From positions 1-24,417 of the forward strand of contig NZ_CAMJRK010000014.1 in NCBI RefSeq assembly GCF_946222815.1: a DNA stretch of 24,417 bases. Reading direction: 5' to 3'. A program made the position numbers and the translations under genes. This document shows positions 14,151-22,207 of this stretch, one piece after another. Source of the DNA: an uncultured Leuconostoc sp. Lineage in GTDB: Bacteria > Bacillota > Bacilli > Lactobacillales > Lactobacillaceae. The notes under the pieces are model-generated. The model was not told the origin of the DNA. It searched no databases and saw only the letters and a list, made by a program, of their open reading frames with translations. How positions within the stretch are numbered: the first letter of the stretch is position 1; each line of letters opens with the position of its first letter.

Positions 14151-15083
14151 ATGCCATATAAAGACTCATATGTTGCTAAAATACGCGAATTTGTCGGTCA
14201 TGATTTTGAACTCGTGATGCCAACAACTGACGTTGTGATCGAAAATAAAAAAGGCGAGTTATTAATGATATATAACCGTGATTTTGCCGGATGGGCATTT
14301 CCAGGTGGTTATATTGAACCTGAGATGGCGTGGCAGGAAAATGCAGCACGCGAAGTACTTGAAGAAGCTGGAATACATGCTAATCCTGATAAACTAGCGT
14401 TGATGGGGACAATATCTGGCCGCAATTTTGTGGCACATTACCCCAATGGCGATGTTGCTAAACTCTATACGAATGTTTTTCTACTCAATGATTGGCTTTC
14501 TGAAGACAATGCCGTGGACGAAACAGAAATAGATGCTAAAAAATGGCTGTCGCCTCAAACAATTGATCACATGCACCTCACTTTTTCTGGTCAGGCAGTT
14601 TATCGGATGTACCGTCAGTATAAAAAAACAAACAGTGTGCAAGTAATTACTCTCAATAATGAATTACAACGCTTTTTAGATGCACAAAATGGTGAAATAG
14701 TAGGGGTTAACACTTTTGAAGATGCACTAAATGAACTTGAAAATGGTCAAAAGCAAACGCACTGGATGTGGTTTGTTTTGCCACAACTTAGTGATTTAGG
14801 GAAAAGTGAACGGGCGATGTATTATGGTATTCATGGGCAACAAGAGGCACAAGCGTATCTGAATGATGTCACATTAAGGGATCGTTTGGAAAAAATTATT
14901 ACCATAACCCTTGCTTTAGAGACAAATGATCCAATTACGCTATTTGGTGCAGTTGATTCTGAAAAATTCCAAGCAAATTTGACGTTATTCAATCAAATTA
15001 GTGATACTAAACTCTATCAAAAGGCGCTAGATAAATACTTTAACGGTCAAAAACATGCAAAAACATTAGCATTATTGCAATAA
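14151..15083 (+). CDS. Nudix hydrolase fused to a DUF1810 domain
   Basis: 310 aa with two domains. Residues ~20-155 are a Nudix domain, which hydrolyses nucleoside diphosphates linked to other groups: the box runs 53-75, with the catalytic stretch REVLEEAG (67-74) intact; the usual first Glu is Met59, with Glu58 next to it. After a short linker (~156-166), residues ~167-310 match DUF1810: ELQRFLDAQ, HWMWFVLPQLSDLGKSERAMYYGI (204 on, with the hallmark HWMWF), EAQAYLND, and LFGAVDSEKFQANLTLF. DUF1810 proteins are usually stand-alone and about this length. AAAGGA (14132-14137) is 13 nt before the ATG, rather far. A terminator follows the stop. Substrate unknown. Confidence 0.88.
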   Translation: MPYKDSYVAKIREFVGHDFELVMPTTDVVIENKKGELLMIYNRDFAGWAFPGGYIEPEMAWQENAAREVLEEAGIHANPDKLALMGTISGRNFVAHYPNGDVAKLYTNVFLLNDWLSEDNAVDETEIDAKKWLSPQTIDHMHLTFSGQAVYRMYRQYKKTNSVQVITLNNELQRFLDAQNGEIVGVNTFEDALNELENGQKQTHWMWFVLPQLSDLGKSERAMYYGIHGQQEAQAYLNDVTLRDRLEKIITITLALETNDPITLFGAVDSEKFQANLTLFNQISDTKLYQKALDKYFNGQKHAKTLALLQ

Positions 15084-15114
15084 AAAATCATGTCATATTA
15101 TGACATGATTTTTT
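15084..15114. terminator. Bidirectional terminator between the Nudix gene and panE-like gene
   Basis: Arms ATCATGTCAT/ATGACATGAT with A-run before and T-run after, lying between two convergent genes. Exact ends uncertain by one base. Confidence 0.88.
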
Positions 15115-15116
15115 CA

Positions 15117-16112
15117 TTAGATACCGGTATATCCAGGTGCTAGTTTATTAACAGGTGGCGTAAATTCACGCATTGCTTCAGCTAGATGAACAAAATTTGT
15201 GACCAGATGATGATTTGGCGCTTGAGTACCATTTTTATCTGCTAATTCAGCAATCCAACCGTTGATATAGTCAACTTCTGTGGGACGACCCTTAACGAAA
15301 TCTTGGTACATTGACGGGAAATGCAATGGATTAGATACGTTGGATACATAGTCAACTTGAGCAACCATGTCGTCACGTGTTTCAATCAATGTCACACCAG
15401 CTGCCTCGGCAGCATCATAAGCTTCATTGATTAGCGGGCGTGCGATACCTTCTAAAAAGCCATCATAAGCCATCAGTTGACCCATACGTGATTGAAACAT
15501 CGTAGCAATAGAGTTTTCAACGGCATTAAAGAATACTTTGGTTAATAAAGTACCCATGAAATTTTCTGTATAAGAAGGATTTAAATGAGCAGCTTCAAAA
15601 TCAGTTTGTAATGCAGTCATTGTTTCTGAAGGTTTTTCAGTTAGATTAGCATAAACAGATGAACCAGCACCCTCGGCGCCCATAAAATCAACATCGCCAA
15701 AATCATTTAATATTGTAGCAATCATGGCTGTACCGCCAATAATATGGTCGTCATCAAAATATTTTTGTAACTTTTCGATATGACCCATACCATTCATCGC
15801 GCCCAAAGCGGTTTGACCAGATTTGAATTTAGATGCTAAACGATCTAAGGTATCTTGTAATTGCATTTGTTTCATAAAGAATATCCAAACATCTGGCGTA
15901 CCTTCATATGATTCTGGTGAGAAAATATTAATATTTATTTCGTGACGATCTTGATGATCACGTGATTTCCATACTTTGTTACCTTGAGTAATTATTTTAT
16001 CAAGGCTAGCTTGTGTTGGTTCAACAAAATCCACATGGACACCTGCATTTTCTTGAAGTAATATACCATATCGTAACCCCATAGCGCCCGCGCCAACTAC
16101 TGCATATTTCAT
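15117..16112 (-). CDS. panE: PanE/ApbA-family 2-dehydropantoate (or 2-oxoacid) reductase
   Basis: NADPH-dependent reductase, 331 aa from ATG 16112. The start MKYAVVGAGAMGLRYG carries the Rossmann GxGxxG motif. The C-terminal domain has the family catalytic Lys region (LLTKVFFNAVENSIATMF, about 190-207) and the conserved S-M-x-Q-D-x-x-x-G-R-x-T-E-V-D-x-I-N signature as SMYQDFVKGRPTEVDYINGW. Ribosome binding site AAAAGGAGGA (16121-16130) 8 nt before ATG decides the start; the longer frame from TTG 16133 would translate the binding site. No panB or panC nearby; in related lactic acid bacteria such proteins can act as D-2-hydroxyacid dehydrogenases on branched-chain oxoacids, so the true substrate is open. 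Confidence 0.88.
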   Translation of the reverse strand: MKYAVVGAGAMGLRYGILLQENAGVHVDFVEPTQASLDKIITQGNKVWKSRDHQDRHEININIFSPESYEGTPDVWIFFMKQMQLQDTLDRLASKFKSGQTALGAMNGMGHIEKLQKYFDDDHIIGGTAMIATILNDFGDVDFMGAEGAGSSVYANLTEKPSETMTALQTDFEAAHLNPSYTENFMGTLLTKVFFNAVENSIATMFQSRMGQLMAYDGFLEGIARPLINEAYDAAEAAGVTLIETRDDMVAQVDYVSNVSNPLHFPSMYQDFVKGRPTEVDYINGWIAELADKNGTQAPNHHLVTNFVHLAEAMREFTPPVNKLAPGYTGI

Positions 16113-16147
16113 ATATTGAATCCTCCTTTTCAACTATTAATGGTATA

Positions 16148-16176
16148 ATTCTAATCTTTTACACATCTTAAGTCAA
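16148..16176 (-). promoter_or_regulatory. Promoter of the panE-like gene
   Basis: On the - strand TTGACT (16171-16176), 17-bp spacer, TAGAAT (16148-16153), about 35 nt before the ATG at 16112. Confidence 0.7.
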
Positions 16177-16220
16177 CCTTAATCTAATTTTTTTAACTGG
16201 GAAGTTATTCTGATATATCG

Positions 16221-16226
16221 TATAAT
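16221..16226 (+). promoter_or_regulatory. Likely -10 of trpS
   Basis: TATAAT about 35 nt before the trpS ATG; a -35 is not clear. A second, extended -10 (TGGTATAAT) lies at 16141-16149. The 148 bp between panE and trpS are too short for, and do not show, a T-box leader. Confidence 0.45.
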
Positions 16227-16260
16227 ATATTTTATAAGTTGCAAGTAAAGGAAGTTTGAT

Positions 16261-17277
16261 ATGTCTAAAGAAATTTATTTAACAGGTGACCGTCCAACAG
16301 GTAAGCTACATATTGGTCATTATATTGGGTCATTAAAAAATCGTGTGCAAATGCAAAATTCAGGTCAATTTGATCCATTTGTGATGATTGCGGATACACA
16401 AGCTTTTACAGATAATGCGCGAAACCCAGAAAAAATTCATCAAGCGTTAACCGAAGTTGCTTTAGATTATTTGGCTGTTGGCATCGATCCGAAAAAAACA
16501 ACTATATTTGTTCAATCGCAAATTAAAGGTTTGTTTGAATTGACAGAGTATTTTATGAATTTAGTTTCTGTTGCTAGATTACAGCGGAATCCAACGGTGA
16601 AATCTGAAATTTCACAAAAAGGGTTTGGGGAAGGTATTCCAGCAGGATTTTTAACTTATCCTGTGTCACAGGCAGCTGACATTGCTATTTTCCGTGCAAC
16701 TAAAGTGCCGGTTGGAGATGATCAAGAACCAATGTTGGAACAGACACGTGAGTTAGTACGTTCGTTTAATCATGCGTACCATTCTGATGTTTTGGTTGAA
16801 CCTGTTGGTGTGTTTCCACCGAAAGGTCAGGGACGTTTACCAGGTATTGACGGCAATGCAAAAATGTCTAAATCATTAGGAAATGGTATTTATATTTCAG
16901 ATGATACGGATACAATGGCAAAAAAAGTGAAAGCTATGTATACAGATCCACTGCATATTAACATTTCCGATCCAGGGCATGTTGAAGGTAATATTGTTTT
17001 TACTTATTTAGACATCTTTGACACGGATAAGCAACATGTGCAGGATTTAAAAGATCAGTACACAGCTGGCGGTTTAGGGGACATGAAGCTTAAAAAGCAT
17101 CTCATTGAAGTGATGGAAGCTGAAATGGCACCAATTAGAGCACGCCGTCAAGAGTATGGACAAGATATACCAGCCGTTTTGCGTATGTTACAAGAGGGTT
17201 CTAATCGTGCTAATGCGATTGCCGAAGAAACAATGAAAGATGTTCGCCATGCAATGGGCATAGATTATTTTGGATAG
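16261..17277 (+). CDS. trpS: Tryptophanyl-tRNA synthetase
   Basis: Class I aminoacyl-tRNA synthetase charging tRNA-Trp, 338 aa, normal size. HIGH motif as HIGH at 17-20 (GDRPTGKLHIGHYIGSL), KMSKS at 201-205 (NAKMSKSLGN), and QSQIKGLFELTEYFMNLV, AGFLTYPVSQAADI, VGDDQEPMLEQTRELVRSFN between them. The GDRPTGKLH start is typical of the TrpRS form common in lactobacilli and clostridia. AAAGGAAG lies 6-7 nt before the ATG. Monocistronic: own promoter region and strong terminator. Confidence 0.97.
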   Translation: MSKEIYLTGDRPTGKLHIGHYIGSLKNRVQMQNSGQFDPFVMIADTQAFTDNARNPEKIHQALTEVALDYLAVGIDPKKTTIFVQSQIKGLFELTEYFMNLVSVARLQRNPTVKSEISQKGFGEGIPAGFLTYPVSQAADIAIFRATKVPVGDDQEPMLEQTRELVRSFNHAYHSDVLVEPVGVFPPKGQGRLPGIDGNAKMSKSLGNGIYISDDTDTMAKKVKAMYTDPLHINISDPGHVEGNIVFTYLDIFDTDKQHVQDLKDQYTAGGLGDMKLKKHLIEVMEAEMAPIRARRQEYGQDIPAVLRMLQEGSNRANAIAEETMKDVRHAMGIDYFG

Positions 17278-17288
17278 GAATCACTATT

Positions 17289-17333
17289 AAAAGTAGCACA
17301 CAACGAGTATTTCGTTGTGTGCTACTTTTTTAA
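17289..17333 (+). terminator. Terminator of trpS
   Basis: 18-bp stem from 17289-17306 (ending CACACAACGA) and 17312-17329 (starting TCGTTGTGTG), loop GTATT, then a T-run. Confidence 0.93.
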
Positions 17334-17373
17334 TTAATTCGTGACTATTGTGTATGACGTGACGTTATTTATG

Positions 17374-18543
17374 TCACTCACCATCATCTGTACTTGATGC
17401 CGTGCTGTTGTCTTCAATTGGCCGTAAAGATGTTGCAGTTGTTGATAACCCAGCAGGTATCTCTCCACCATATGGTAGACCAGTTTGTTTATATTTTAAT
17501 CCCAAAGCTTCACGTATTAAGTTAGTTGCACGTTGTTTTTCTTTTTGAGGGATAACTTCATAAGACACGTTATTGCCTTCAGAATCAGGATAACTTGTGC
17601 TAACACCCTGCATATGTTCAGTAATAATATTATTTTTAGCCTCGATGTACTTACTAGCCATTGTTGTCATATCACCAAAAGTTAAATCCGTGCGAACGTT
17701 ACTTGAAATAGTAGACATGAATTTTTTGTTTAACAACGTTGAGACATTGGCAGATTTTTTTATTAAACCTTCTAAGACGATACGTTGACGTTTTTGACGG
17801 CCATAGTCGCCTTCAGGATCATCATAACGCATGCGAGAGAAAGCTAACGCAGCGTCACCGTTCATCTTTGTTTTTGACTTAGACCAAGTTTTACCATTAT
17901 CATCAGAATGTTCATATTTGTCACTGTTCTTATGGAATCTGTAAAGATTGGGACCATAATCATGTGCAGTTTCTTGGCTATAAGTGAAATCAAGTGGTGA
18001 ATCAACTGAAATACCACCAACTTGATCAACCATATTGGCTAAGCCACCCATATTAACTAAAGCATAAAAATCAATGGGGATGTTTAGAAATGCTTCCACG
18101 GTTTTAATTGAAGCCGCTGTTGATCCATAGGCGTAAGCTGCGTTAAGCTTTTGAGGAAATGTATCTTCATAGCCGACAATAGAAACCATTGCGTCGCGCG
18201 GTAAAGAAACCATGGTTGTCTGTTTTGTTTTTGGGTTGATCAAGAGCAACATCATCGAATCTGTACGGCCACGGTATGTGCGTCCCAGTTCACCAGTGTC
18301 TGTACCATATAATAAGATTGAAATGGGACGGCCACTTTTTACAACATTGGATACATTACGGGATTTAGTTAAACCTGCACCAGCGTAAGATTTGTCAACA
18401 ACACCTTTTGTGTTATGGATTGTGCGCCATACAAAGAAACTACCAACGATGAGTAGTATTGCAATTAAAAAAAGAATACTATTACGCAATTTATGACCGG
18501 GACTTTGATGACGATTTAAACGTGAGTGTGGTTTAGGTTCCAT
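17374..18543 (-). CDS. LytR-CpsA-Psr (LCP) family cell-wall glycopolymer ligase
   Basis: Transfers lipid-linked glycopolymers such as teichoic acid or capsule to peptidoglycan. 389 aa: short basic cytoplasmic tail, one membrane helix (~22-39), then the extracellular LCP domain (~73-290). Conserved acidic/arginine residues of the polyprenyl-pyrophosphate site are visible: Asp82 (YGTDTGE), Arg93 and Asp95 (RGRTDSMML), Arg116 and Asp117 (SLPRDAMV), and the late FSRMRYDDPEGDYGRQKRQR motif. The segment before that motif carries a Lys/Ser/Asp-rich insertion. The C-terminal tail is Ser/Thr-rich and disordered. AGGAGCG lies about 9 nt before ATG. No wall-polymer cluster is adjacent. Confidence 0.93.
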   Translation of the reverse strand: MEPKPHSRLNRHQSPGHKLRNSILFLIAILLIVGSFFVWRTIHNTKGVVDKSYAGAGLTKSRNVSNVVKSGRPISILLYGTDTGELGRTYRGRTDSMMLLLINPKTKQTTMVSLPRDAMVSIVGYEDTFPQKLNAAYAYGSTAASIKTVEAFLNIPIDFYALVNMGGLANMVDQVGGISVDSPLDFTYSQETAHDYGPNLYRFHKNSDKYEHSDDNGKTWSKSKTKMNGDAALAFSRMRYDDPEGDYGRQKRQRIVLEGLIKKSANVSTLLNKKFMSTISSNVRTDLTFGDMTTMASKYIEAKNNIITEHMQGVSTSYPDSEGNNVSYEVIPQKEKQRATNLIREALGLKYKQTGLPYGGEIPAGLSTTATSLRPIEDNSTASSTDDGE

Positions 18544-18746
18544 GATGGAAGCGCTCCTGATATTTAGTATGGCGTAGTTAAATGAATGAGGATAAGGTAT
18601 GGATACTAATTAAAAATCATATCTTACTATGATACGATACAGAGATAAAGACAATATTAAATTATAACAAAAATTAATCATTTTAAAAGACAATATTGTA
18701 TATAATGGTACAATTATCGTGGTAAATAAACAAGAGAGTTAATAAA

Positions 18747-18925
18747 ATGTTAATACAGCCCACCGATAAACTCAGAAAATGACTAATAGTTGTCTTTAGT
18801 GTATTATTTTTACTATTAGCCATCCAAATCAGATTTGACATGTTATCGATAATGGTGCTTCTTTAGTCGTGCAAAATTTAATACCACAGGGTTTACAATA
18901 TTGGATAATTTTTGGTGGCAGTTAA
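18747..18925 (+). pseudogene. Decayed membrane protein gene, probably PAP2-type phosphatase N-terminus
   Basis: A start with reasonable context (ATG 18747, MLIQPTDKLRK) hits TGA at 18780-18782, where TGG would continue into a hydrophobic helix LIVVFSVLFLLLAIQIRFD in the same frame. About base 18840 the sensible frame shifts by one and reads IDNGASLVVQNLIPQGLQYW then IIFGGS, ending at TAA 18923-18925. This resembles the start of PAP2-superfamily phosphatases but no catalytic motif remains. A basic stretch RKRAKHWRRVLK in the following ~40 bp could be its old C-terminus. The preceding 200 bp (18544-18746) hold only AT-rich promoter-like sequence. Confidence 0.55.
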
Positions 18926-18975
18926 GTGAACAGTAATATCGAAAACGTGCAAAACACTGGCGACGCGTACTAAAA

Positions 18976-19004
18976 ATTGACACTTTAATTTAAAAATGAT
19001 ATGA
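18976..19004 (+). promoter_or_regulatory. Strong promoter of the riboswitch-lysP unit
   Basis: TTGACA (18976-18981), exactly 17 bp, TATGAT (18999-19004) with TG extension at 18996-18997; transcription would start near 19011, at the aptamer. Confidence 0.85.
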
Positions 19005-19010
19005 TATTCA

Positions 19011-19234
19011 GGTTATCAAAGAGGTTGCAGCCAACATGAGTCACGTTAATGAGTCCGCCGAGGATGTTGAATTGACGTAAAAGGGACGGTTGCCGAAGTA
19101 TTATTCTTGGCAGAATAATACTGGGCTAACAATTAATAGTTGTTAGACTGTCACGCAATGTGATGTGCTTTGAAAAGTTGATTAAACAATGACTTTTTGA
19201 ACCTCTTTCTATGTAGTTAGAAAGGGGCTTTTTA
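19011..19234 (+). promoter_or_regulatory. Lysine riboswitch (L box) with terminator/antiterminator
   Basis: Conserved L-box blocks in order: AGAGGTTGCAGCC, ATGAGTCACGTTAATGAGTC, AAAGGGACGGTTGCCGAAGT, CTGGGCTAACA, TTAGACTGTCACGCAATGTGA. P1 is TCAAAG (19015-19020)/CTTTGA (19168-19173). The terminator is CCTCTTTCTA (19202-19211)/TAGAAAGGGG (19218-19227) plus T-run. AAAGAGGTT (19017-19025) is perfectly complementary to AACCTCTTT (19200-19208). So lysine binding, by forming P1, frees the terminator; without lysine the 5' strand of P1 acts as antiterminator. This is an OFF switch for the permease downstream. Confidence 0.95.
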
Positions 19235-19258
19235 TTTGCCCCAACTAGGGAGATTTTT

Positions 19259-20698
19259 ATGAATGAGCAACAAGGTGGGATGAAGCGTAATTTAAAAACT
19301 CGTCATGTATCTATGATTGCTTTAGGCGGTTCAATAGGGACAGGACTTTTTGTTGCTTCTGGGGCAACAGTGGCCCAAGCAGGACCATTTGGTGCCATTG
19401 TAGCCTATATGGCTATTGGTATTATGGTTTATTTTTTAATGACAAGTCTAGGTGAAATGGCAACTTATGCGCCAACATCAGGCTCTTTTTCTGATTATGC
19501 TGGTAAGTACGTTGATCCGGCATTGGGTTTTGCAATGGGATGGAATTACTGGTTTAATTGGGCAATTACATTAGCTGTTGATATTGTAGCAGTTGGACTG
19601 GTATCTAAATTTTGGTTTCCTAATACACCAGGTTGGATTTTTTCAGCCGTTGCTTTAGTGTTTATCTTTTTGATTAATTTGTTTTCGGTAGGCGCATTTG
19701 GTGAAGCAGAGTTCTGGCTATCAATGATTAAAGTAATTACAATCATTGCTTTTCTTATCGTTGGATTAGCGACCATTTTTGGCGTTATTCATTCTGATGT
19801 GAACGTCATGAAAAATTTGTCTGTTGGTAATCATGGTTTTGTTGGTGGCCCACAAGCTATTTTGTCAGTTTTCGTAGTTGCTGGTTTTTCATTTCAAGGC
19901 ACAGAGTTAATAGGTATTACAGCTGGTGAGGCTGAAGATCCTGATAAGTCAGTTCCAAAGGCAATTAATCAAGTATTTTGGCGTATTTTATTGTTTTATA
20001 TTTTAGCAATTTTTGTTATTTCAGCATTAGTTTATTATCGCGATCCGCGCTTGTTGAGTTCTTCTACAGAAAACATTGCTGTATCACCATTTACAATTGT
20101 GTTTAAAAATGCAGGTATTGCATTTGCTGCAAGTTTAATGAACGCAGTGATTTTAACGTCGATTGTGTCATCCGCAAATTCTGGTTCTTATGCGTCAACC
20201 CGTATGCTTTACGCTATGGCACGTAAAGGCGAGGCACCTAAAATATTTGCTAAGTTATCAAAGCGTGGTGTACCAGTTGCAGCCTTGGTTTTGACAACGA
20301 TTATTGGGTTGTTGGCTTTCATTTCTAATACTAAAGGTGGGTCAGTTGCCTATACGTGGTTAGTGAATGCTTCCGGTTTGACAGGCTTTATTGCTTGGGT
20401 TGGTATTGCCATTTCGCATTACCGTTTCCGACGTGCCTATCTTGCGCAAGGCAAAAAATTGAGCGATCTTAAATATAAAGCAAAATGGTTTCCTTTTGGG
20501 CCAATAGTTGCTTTGATTATTTCGATTGGTGTGATTGTTGGTCAAGATCCTGCAAGTTTCACGCATTTAAATTGGGAAAAAATAGGTGTGACATACCTAT
20601 CAGTACCACTGTTTATTATTTTGTTTGTGGCCTATAAAATCCGTTATAAAACAAAAAAAATAAAATTGGAAGATGTTGATTTGACACAACATCGATAA
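19259..20698 (+). CDS. lysP: Amino acid permease, lysine-specific (LysP-like)
   Basis: Proton-coupled amino acid importer of the APC superfamily (AAT family), 479 aa, 12 predicted helices. The start MKRNLKTRHVSMIALGGSIGTGLFVASG is the family signature, with the unwound helix-1 GGSIGTG motif for substrate binding; FSFQGTELIGITAGEAEDPDKSVPKAINQVFWRILLFYI matches the helix 6-7 region of LysP/AroP-type permeases. Specificity for lysine is supported by the lysine riboswitch directly upstream. AGGGAG (19247-19252) precedes the ATG by 6 nt. Transcribed alone; a weak hairpin follows the stop. Confidence 0.93.
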   Translation: MNEQQGGMKRNLKTRHVSMIALGGSIGTGLFVASGATVAQAGPFGAIVAYMAIGIMVYFLMTSLGEMATYAPTSGSFSDYAGKYVDPALGFAMGWNYWFNWAITLAVDIVAVGLVSKFWFPNTPGWIFSAVALVFIFLINLFSVGAFGEAEFWLSMIKVITIIAFLIVGLATIFGVIHSDVNVMKNLSVGNHGFVGGPQAILSVFVVAGFSFQGTELIGITAGEAEDPDKSVPKAINQVFWRILLFYILAIFVISALVYYRDPRLLSSSTENIAVSPFTIVFKNAGIAFAASLMNAVILTSIVSSANSGSYASTRMLYAMARKGEAPKIFAKLSKRGVPVAALVLTTIIGLLAFISNTKGGSVAYTWLVNASGLTGFIAWVGIAISHYRFRRAYLAQGKKLSDLKYKAKWFPFGPIVALIISIGVIVGQDPASFTHLNWEKIGVTYLSVPLFIILFVAYKIRYKTKKIKLEDVDLTQHR

Positions 20699-20715
20699 AA
20701 ATAGTATAAATGGTG

Positions 20716-20746
20716 TATGAGTTAAAAAAACTTATATGCTTTTTTA
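20716..20746 (+). terminator. Probable terminator of lysP
   Basis: TATGAGTT/AACTTATA (20716-20723, 20729-20736) with one G-T pair, then a T-run near 20740-20745. Confidence 0.5.
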
Positions 20747-20798
20747 TTAGAAATTAAATAAAAACTTACAGGATAAGTGACAAAAAGCACGAACTTAT

Positions 20799-20807
20799 TG
20801 ATATAAT
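20799..20807 (+). promoter_or_regulatory. Extended -10 promoter of the DUF1146 gene
   Basis: TGATATAAT; about 85 nt of leader precedes the ATG at 20892. Confidence 0.55.
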
Positions 20808-20891
20808 AAAATCACGATACCGTCTAACGACAGTGCTTTGAAAATTGCACTTAAAAAATGTGATAATAAACAAAAAGGAACAATAAATATC

Positions 20892-21113
20892 ATGAGTCCA
20901 ATATTTATGTTGAGCATCAATATACTTGCTGTTTACTTTGTTTTTTGGTTGATCAGGCCGATAAATTTTGCTAAATTTATGCCATATACACCGACACAGG
21001 CGACATTTTTGAAAGTTGTCATGGCAATTGTTTTTGGTTATTTGTTAGCGAGCTTTTTTATCTCGATGACTAACTGGATACTAGCGATGCCAAGCGCAAT
21101 ATTTGGAAAGTAG
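20892..21113 (+). CDS. DUF1146 family small membrane protein
   Basis: 73 aa with two membrane segments (about 5-20 and 37-60) and the family pattern FWLIRPINFAKFM then VVMAIVFGYLLASFFISM. YwzB-like DUF1146 proteins are found next to the ATP synthase/murA/mreB region in Bacillales and Lactobacillales; function unknown. ATG 20892 with AAGGA about 12 nt upstream is preferred; the frame opens earlier at a TTG (20838), which would put a polar tail before helix 1. Confidence 0.85.
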   Translation: MSPIFMLSINILAVYFVFWLIRPINFAKFMPYTPTQATFLKVVMAIVFGYLLASFFISMTNWILAMPSAIFGK

Positions 21114-21134
21114 TCTAAATGCATCTTATAATTA

Positions 21135-21143
21135 TGGTATAAT
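21135..21143 (+). promoter_or_regulatory. Extended -10 promoter of mreB
   Basis: TGGTATAAT. The leader contains a 14-bp near-palindrome GGCGCGTACGTGCC (21167-21180). Confidence 0.6.
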
Positions 21144-21213
21144 TGATGAGATTATACAGACAAGTCGGCGCGTACGTGCCTAGTTATGAAAATAATAAAT
21201 TTGGAGATTAAAC

Positions 21214-22206
21214 ATGGCAAAAGATATTGGCATTGATTTGGGAACAGCTAACGTTCTCATTTATGTAGAAGGCAAGGGAATTGTATTAAATGAGCCATCA
21301 GTGGTGGCAGTTGATGACAAGTCAGATCGTGTGTTAGCTGTTGGCTCAGAAGCTTATCGTATGGTGGGTCGTACACCAGGGAATATTCGTGCCGTACGGC
21401 CTTTAAAAGATGGTGTTATTTCAGACTTTGATGTGACGGAAGCAATGCTGACATATTTTGTGGATAAGCTCAATGTAAAAGGTTTTATGTCAAAACCAAA
21501 TATTATGATTTGTGCACCAACTAATATTACTGAAATTGAACGTAAGGCCATTATTCAAGCTGCTGAAAAAGCTGGTGGCGCGAAAGTATATTTGGAATAC
21601 GAACCAAAAGTAGCCGCAGTTGGTGCAGGGTTAGATATTTTTAAGCCAGTTGGATCAATGGTTATTGATATGGGTGGTGGTACGTCTGATATTGCTGTTT
21701 TGTCATTAGGAGATATTGTTGTTTCTGAGTCAATTCGTTTGGCTGGTGACAAAATGAACTTTGATATTGTTTCTTACTTAAAAAAGCATCACAATTTAAT
21801 CGTTGGTGAACGTACAGCAGAAACAATTAAAATTCAAATTGGCTCCGCGCTACCTGTTGATGAACCTTTGACTATGGAAGTTCGTGGCCGTGATAATTTC
21901 GAAGGTATGCCAAAAACGATTACAATTCATTCTAACGAAGTAGAAGAAGCATTGCATGATACACTGCAACAAATTGTTCGTGCAGCACATTCAGTTTTGT
22001 CAAAACTGCCACCTGAATTAGCAGCGGATATTATTGATCGTGGTATTATGTTAACAGGTGGTGGGGCACTTCTTCATGGTATGGATCAATTATTGGCTGA
22101 TGCATTAGAAGTACCGGTCGTTGTTTCCGATTCACCACTTGATAATGTTGCCAAAGGTGCAGGCGCCTTGCTTGAACATATGAAATCAAATCGTAAAGGG
22201 TTATAA
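21214..22206 (+). CDS. mreB: MreB/Mbl actin-like rod-shape protein
   Basis: Bacterial actin that organises the elongasome on the cytoplasmic face of the membrane. 330 aa, normal length. Phosphate-1 loop IGIDLGTANVLIY (6-18), APTNITEIERKAIIQAAEKAG, the connect motif with YEPKVAAVGAGL, phosphate-2 MVIDMGGGTSDIAVLSLG (about 149-166), and adenosine motif GIMLTGGGALLHGMDQLL (about 278-295). The order mreB-DUF2969-rodA and the Mbl-like sequence suggest the Mbl-type paralog of lactobacilli. TTGGAGA precedes the ATG by 6 nt. DUF2969 follows after 1 nt. Confidence 0.95.
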   Translation: MAKDIGIDLGTANVLIYVEGKGIVLNEPSVVAVDDKSDRVLAVGSEAYRMVGRTPGNIRAVRPLKDGVISDFDVTEAMLTYFVDKLNVKGFMSKPNIMICAPTNITEIERKAIIQAAEKAGGAKVYLEYEPKVAAVGAGLDIFKPVGSMVIDMGGGTSDIAVLSLGDIVVSESIRLAGDKMNFDIVSYLKKHHNLIVGERTAETIKIQIGSALPVDEPLTMEVRGRDNFEGMPKTITIHSNEVEEALHDTLQQIVRAAHSVLSKLPPELAADIIDRGIMLTGGGALLHGMDQLLADALEVPVVVSDSPLDNVAKGAGALLEHMKSNRKGL

Positions 22207-22207
22207 A

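Noticed and set aside
16113..16133. TTG start giving a 338-aa PanE-like protein
   Set aside because: The extra residues are encoded by the ribosome binding site AAAAGGAGGA itself.
16134..16260. T-box leader upstream of trpS
   Set aside because: Only about 130 bp, with no T-box sequence or terminator hairpin.
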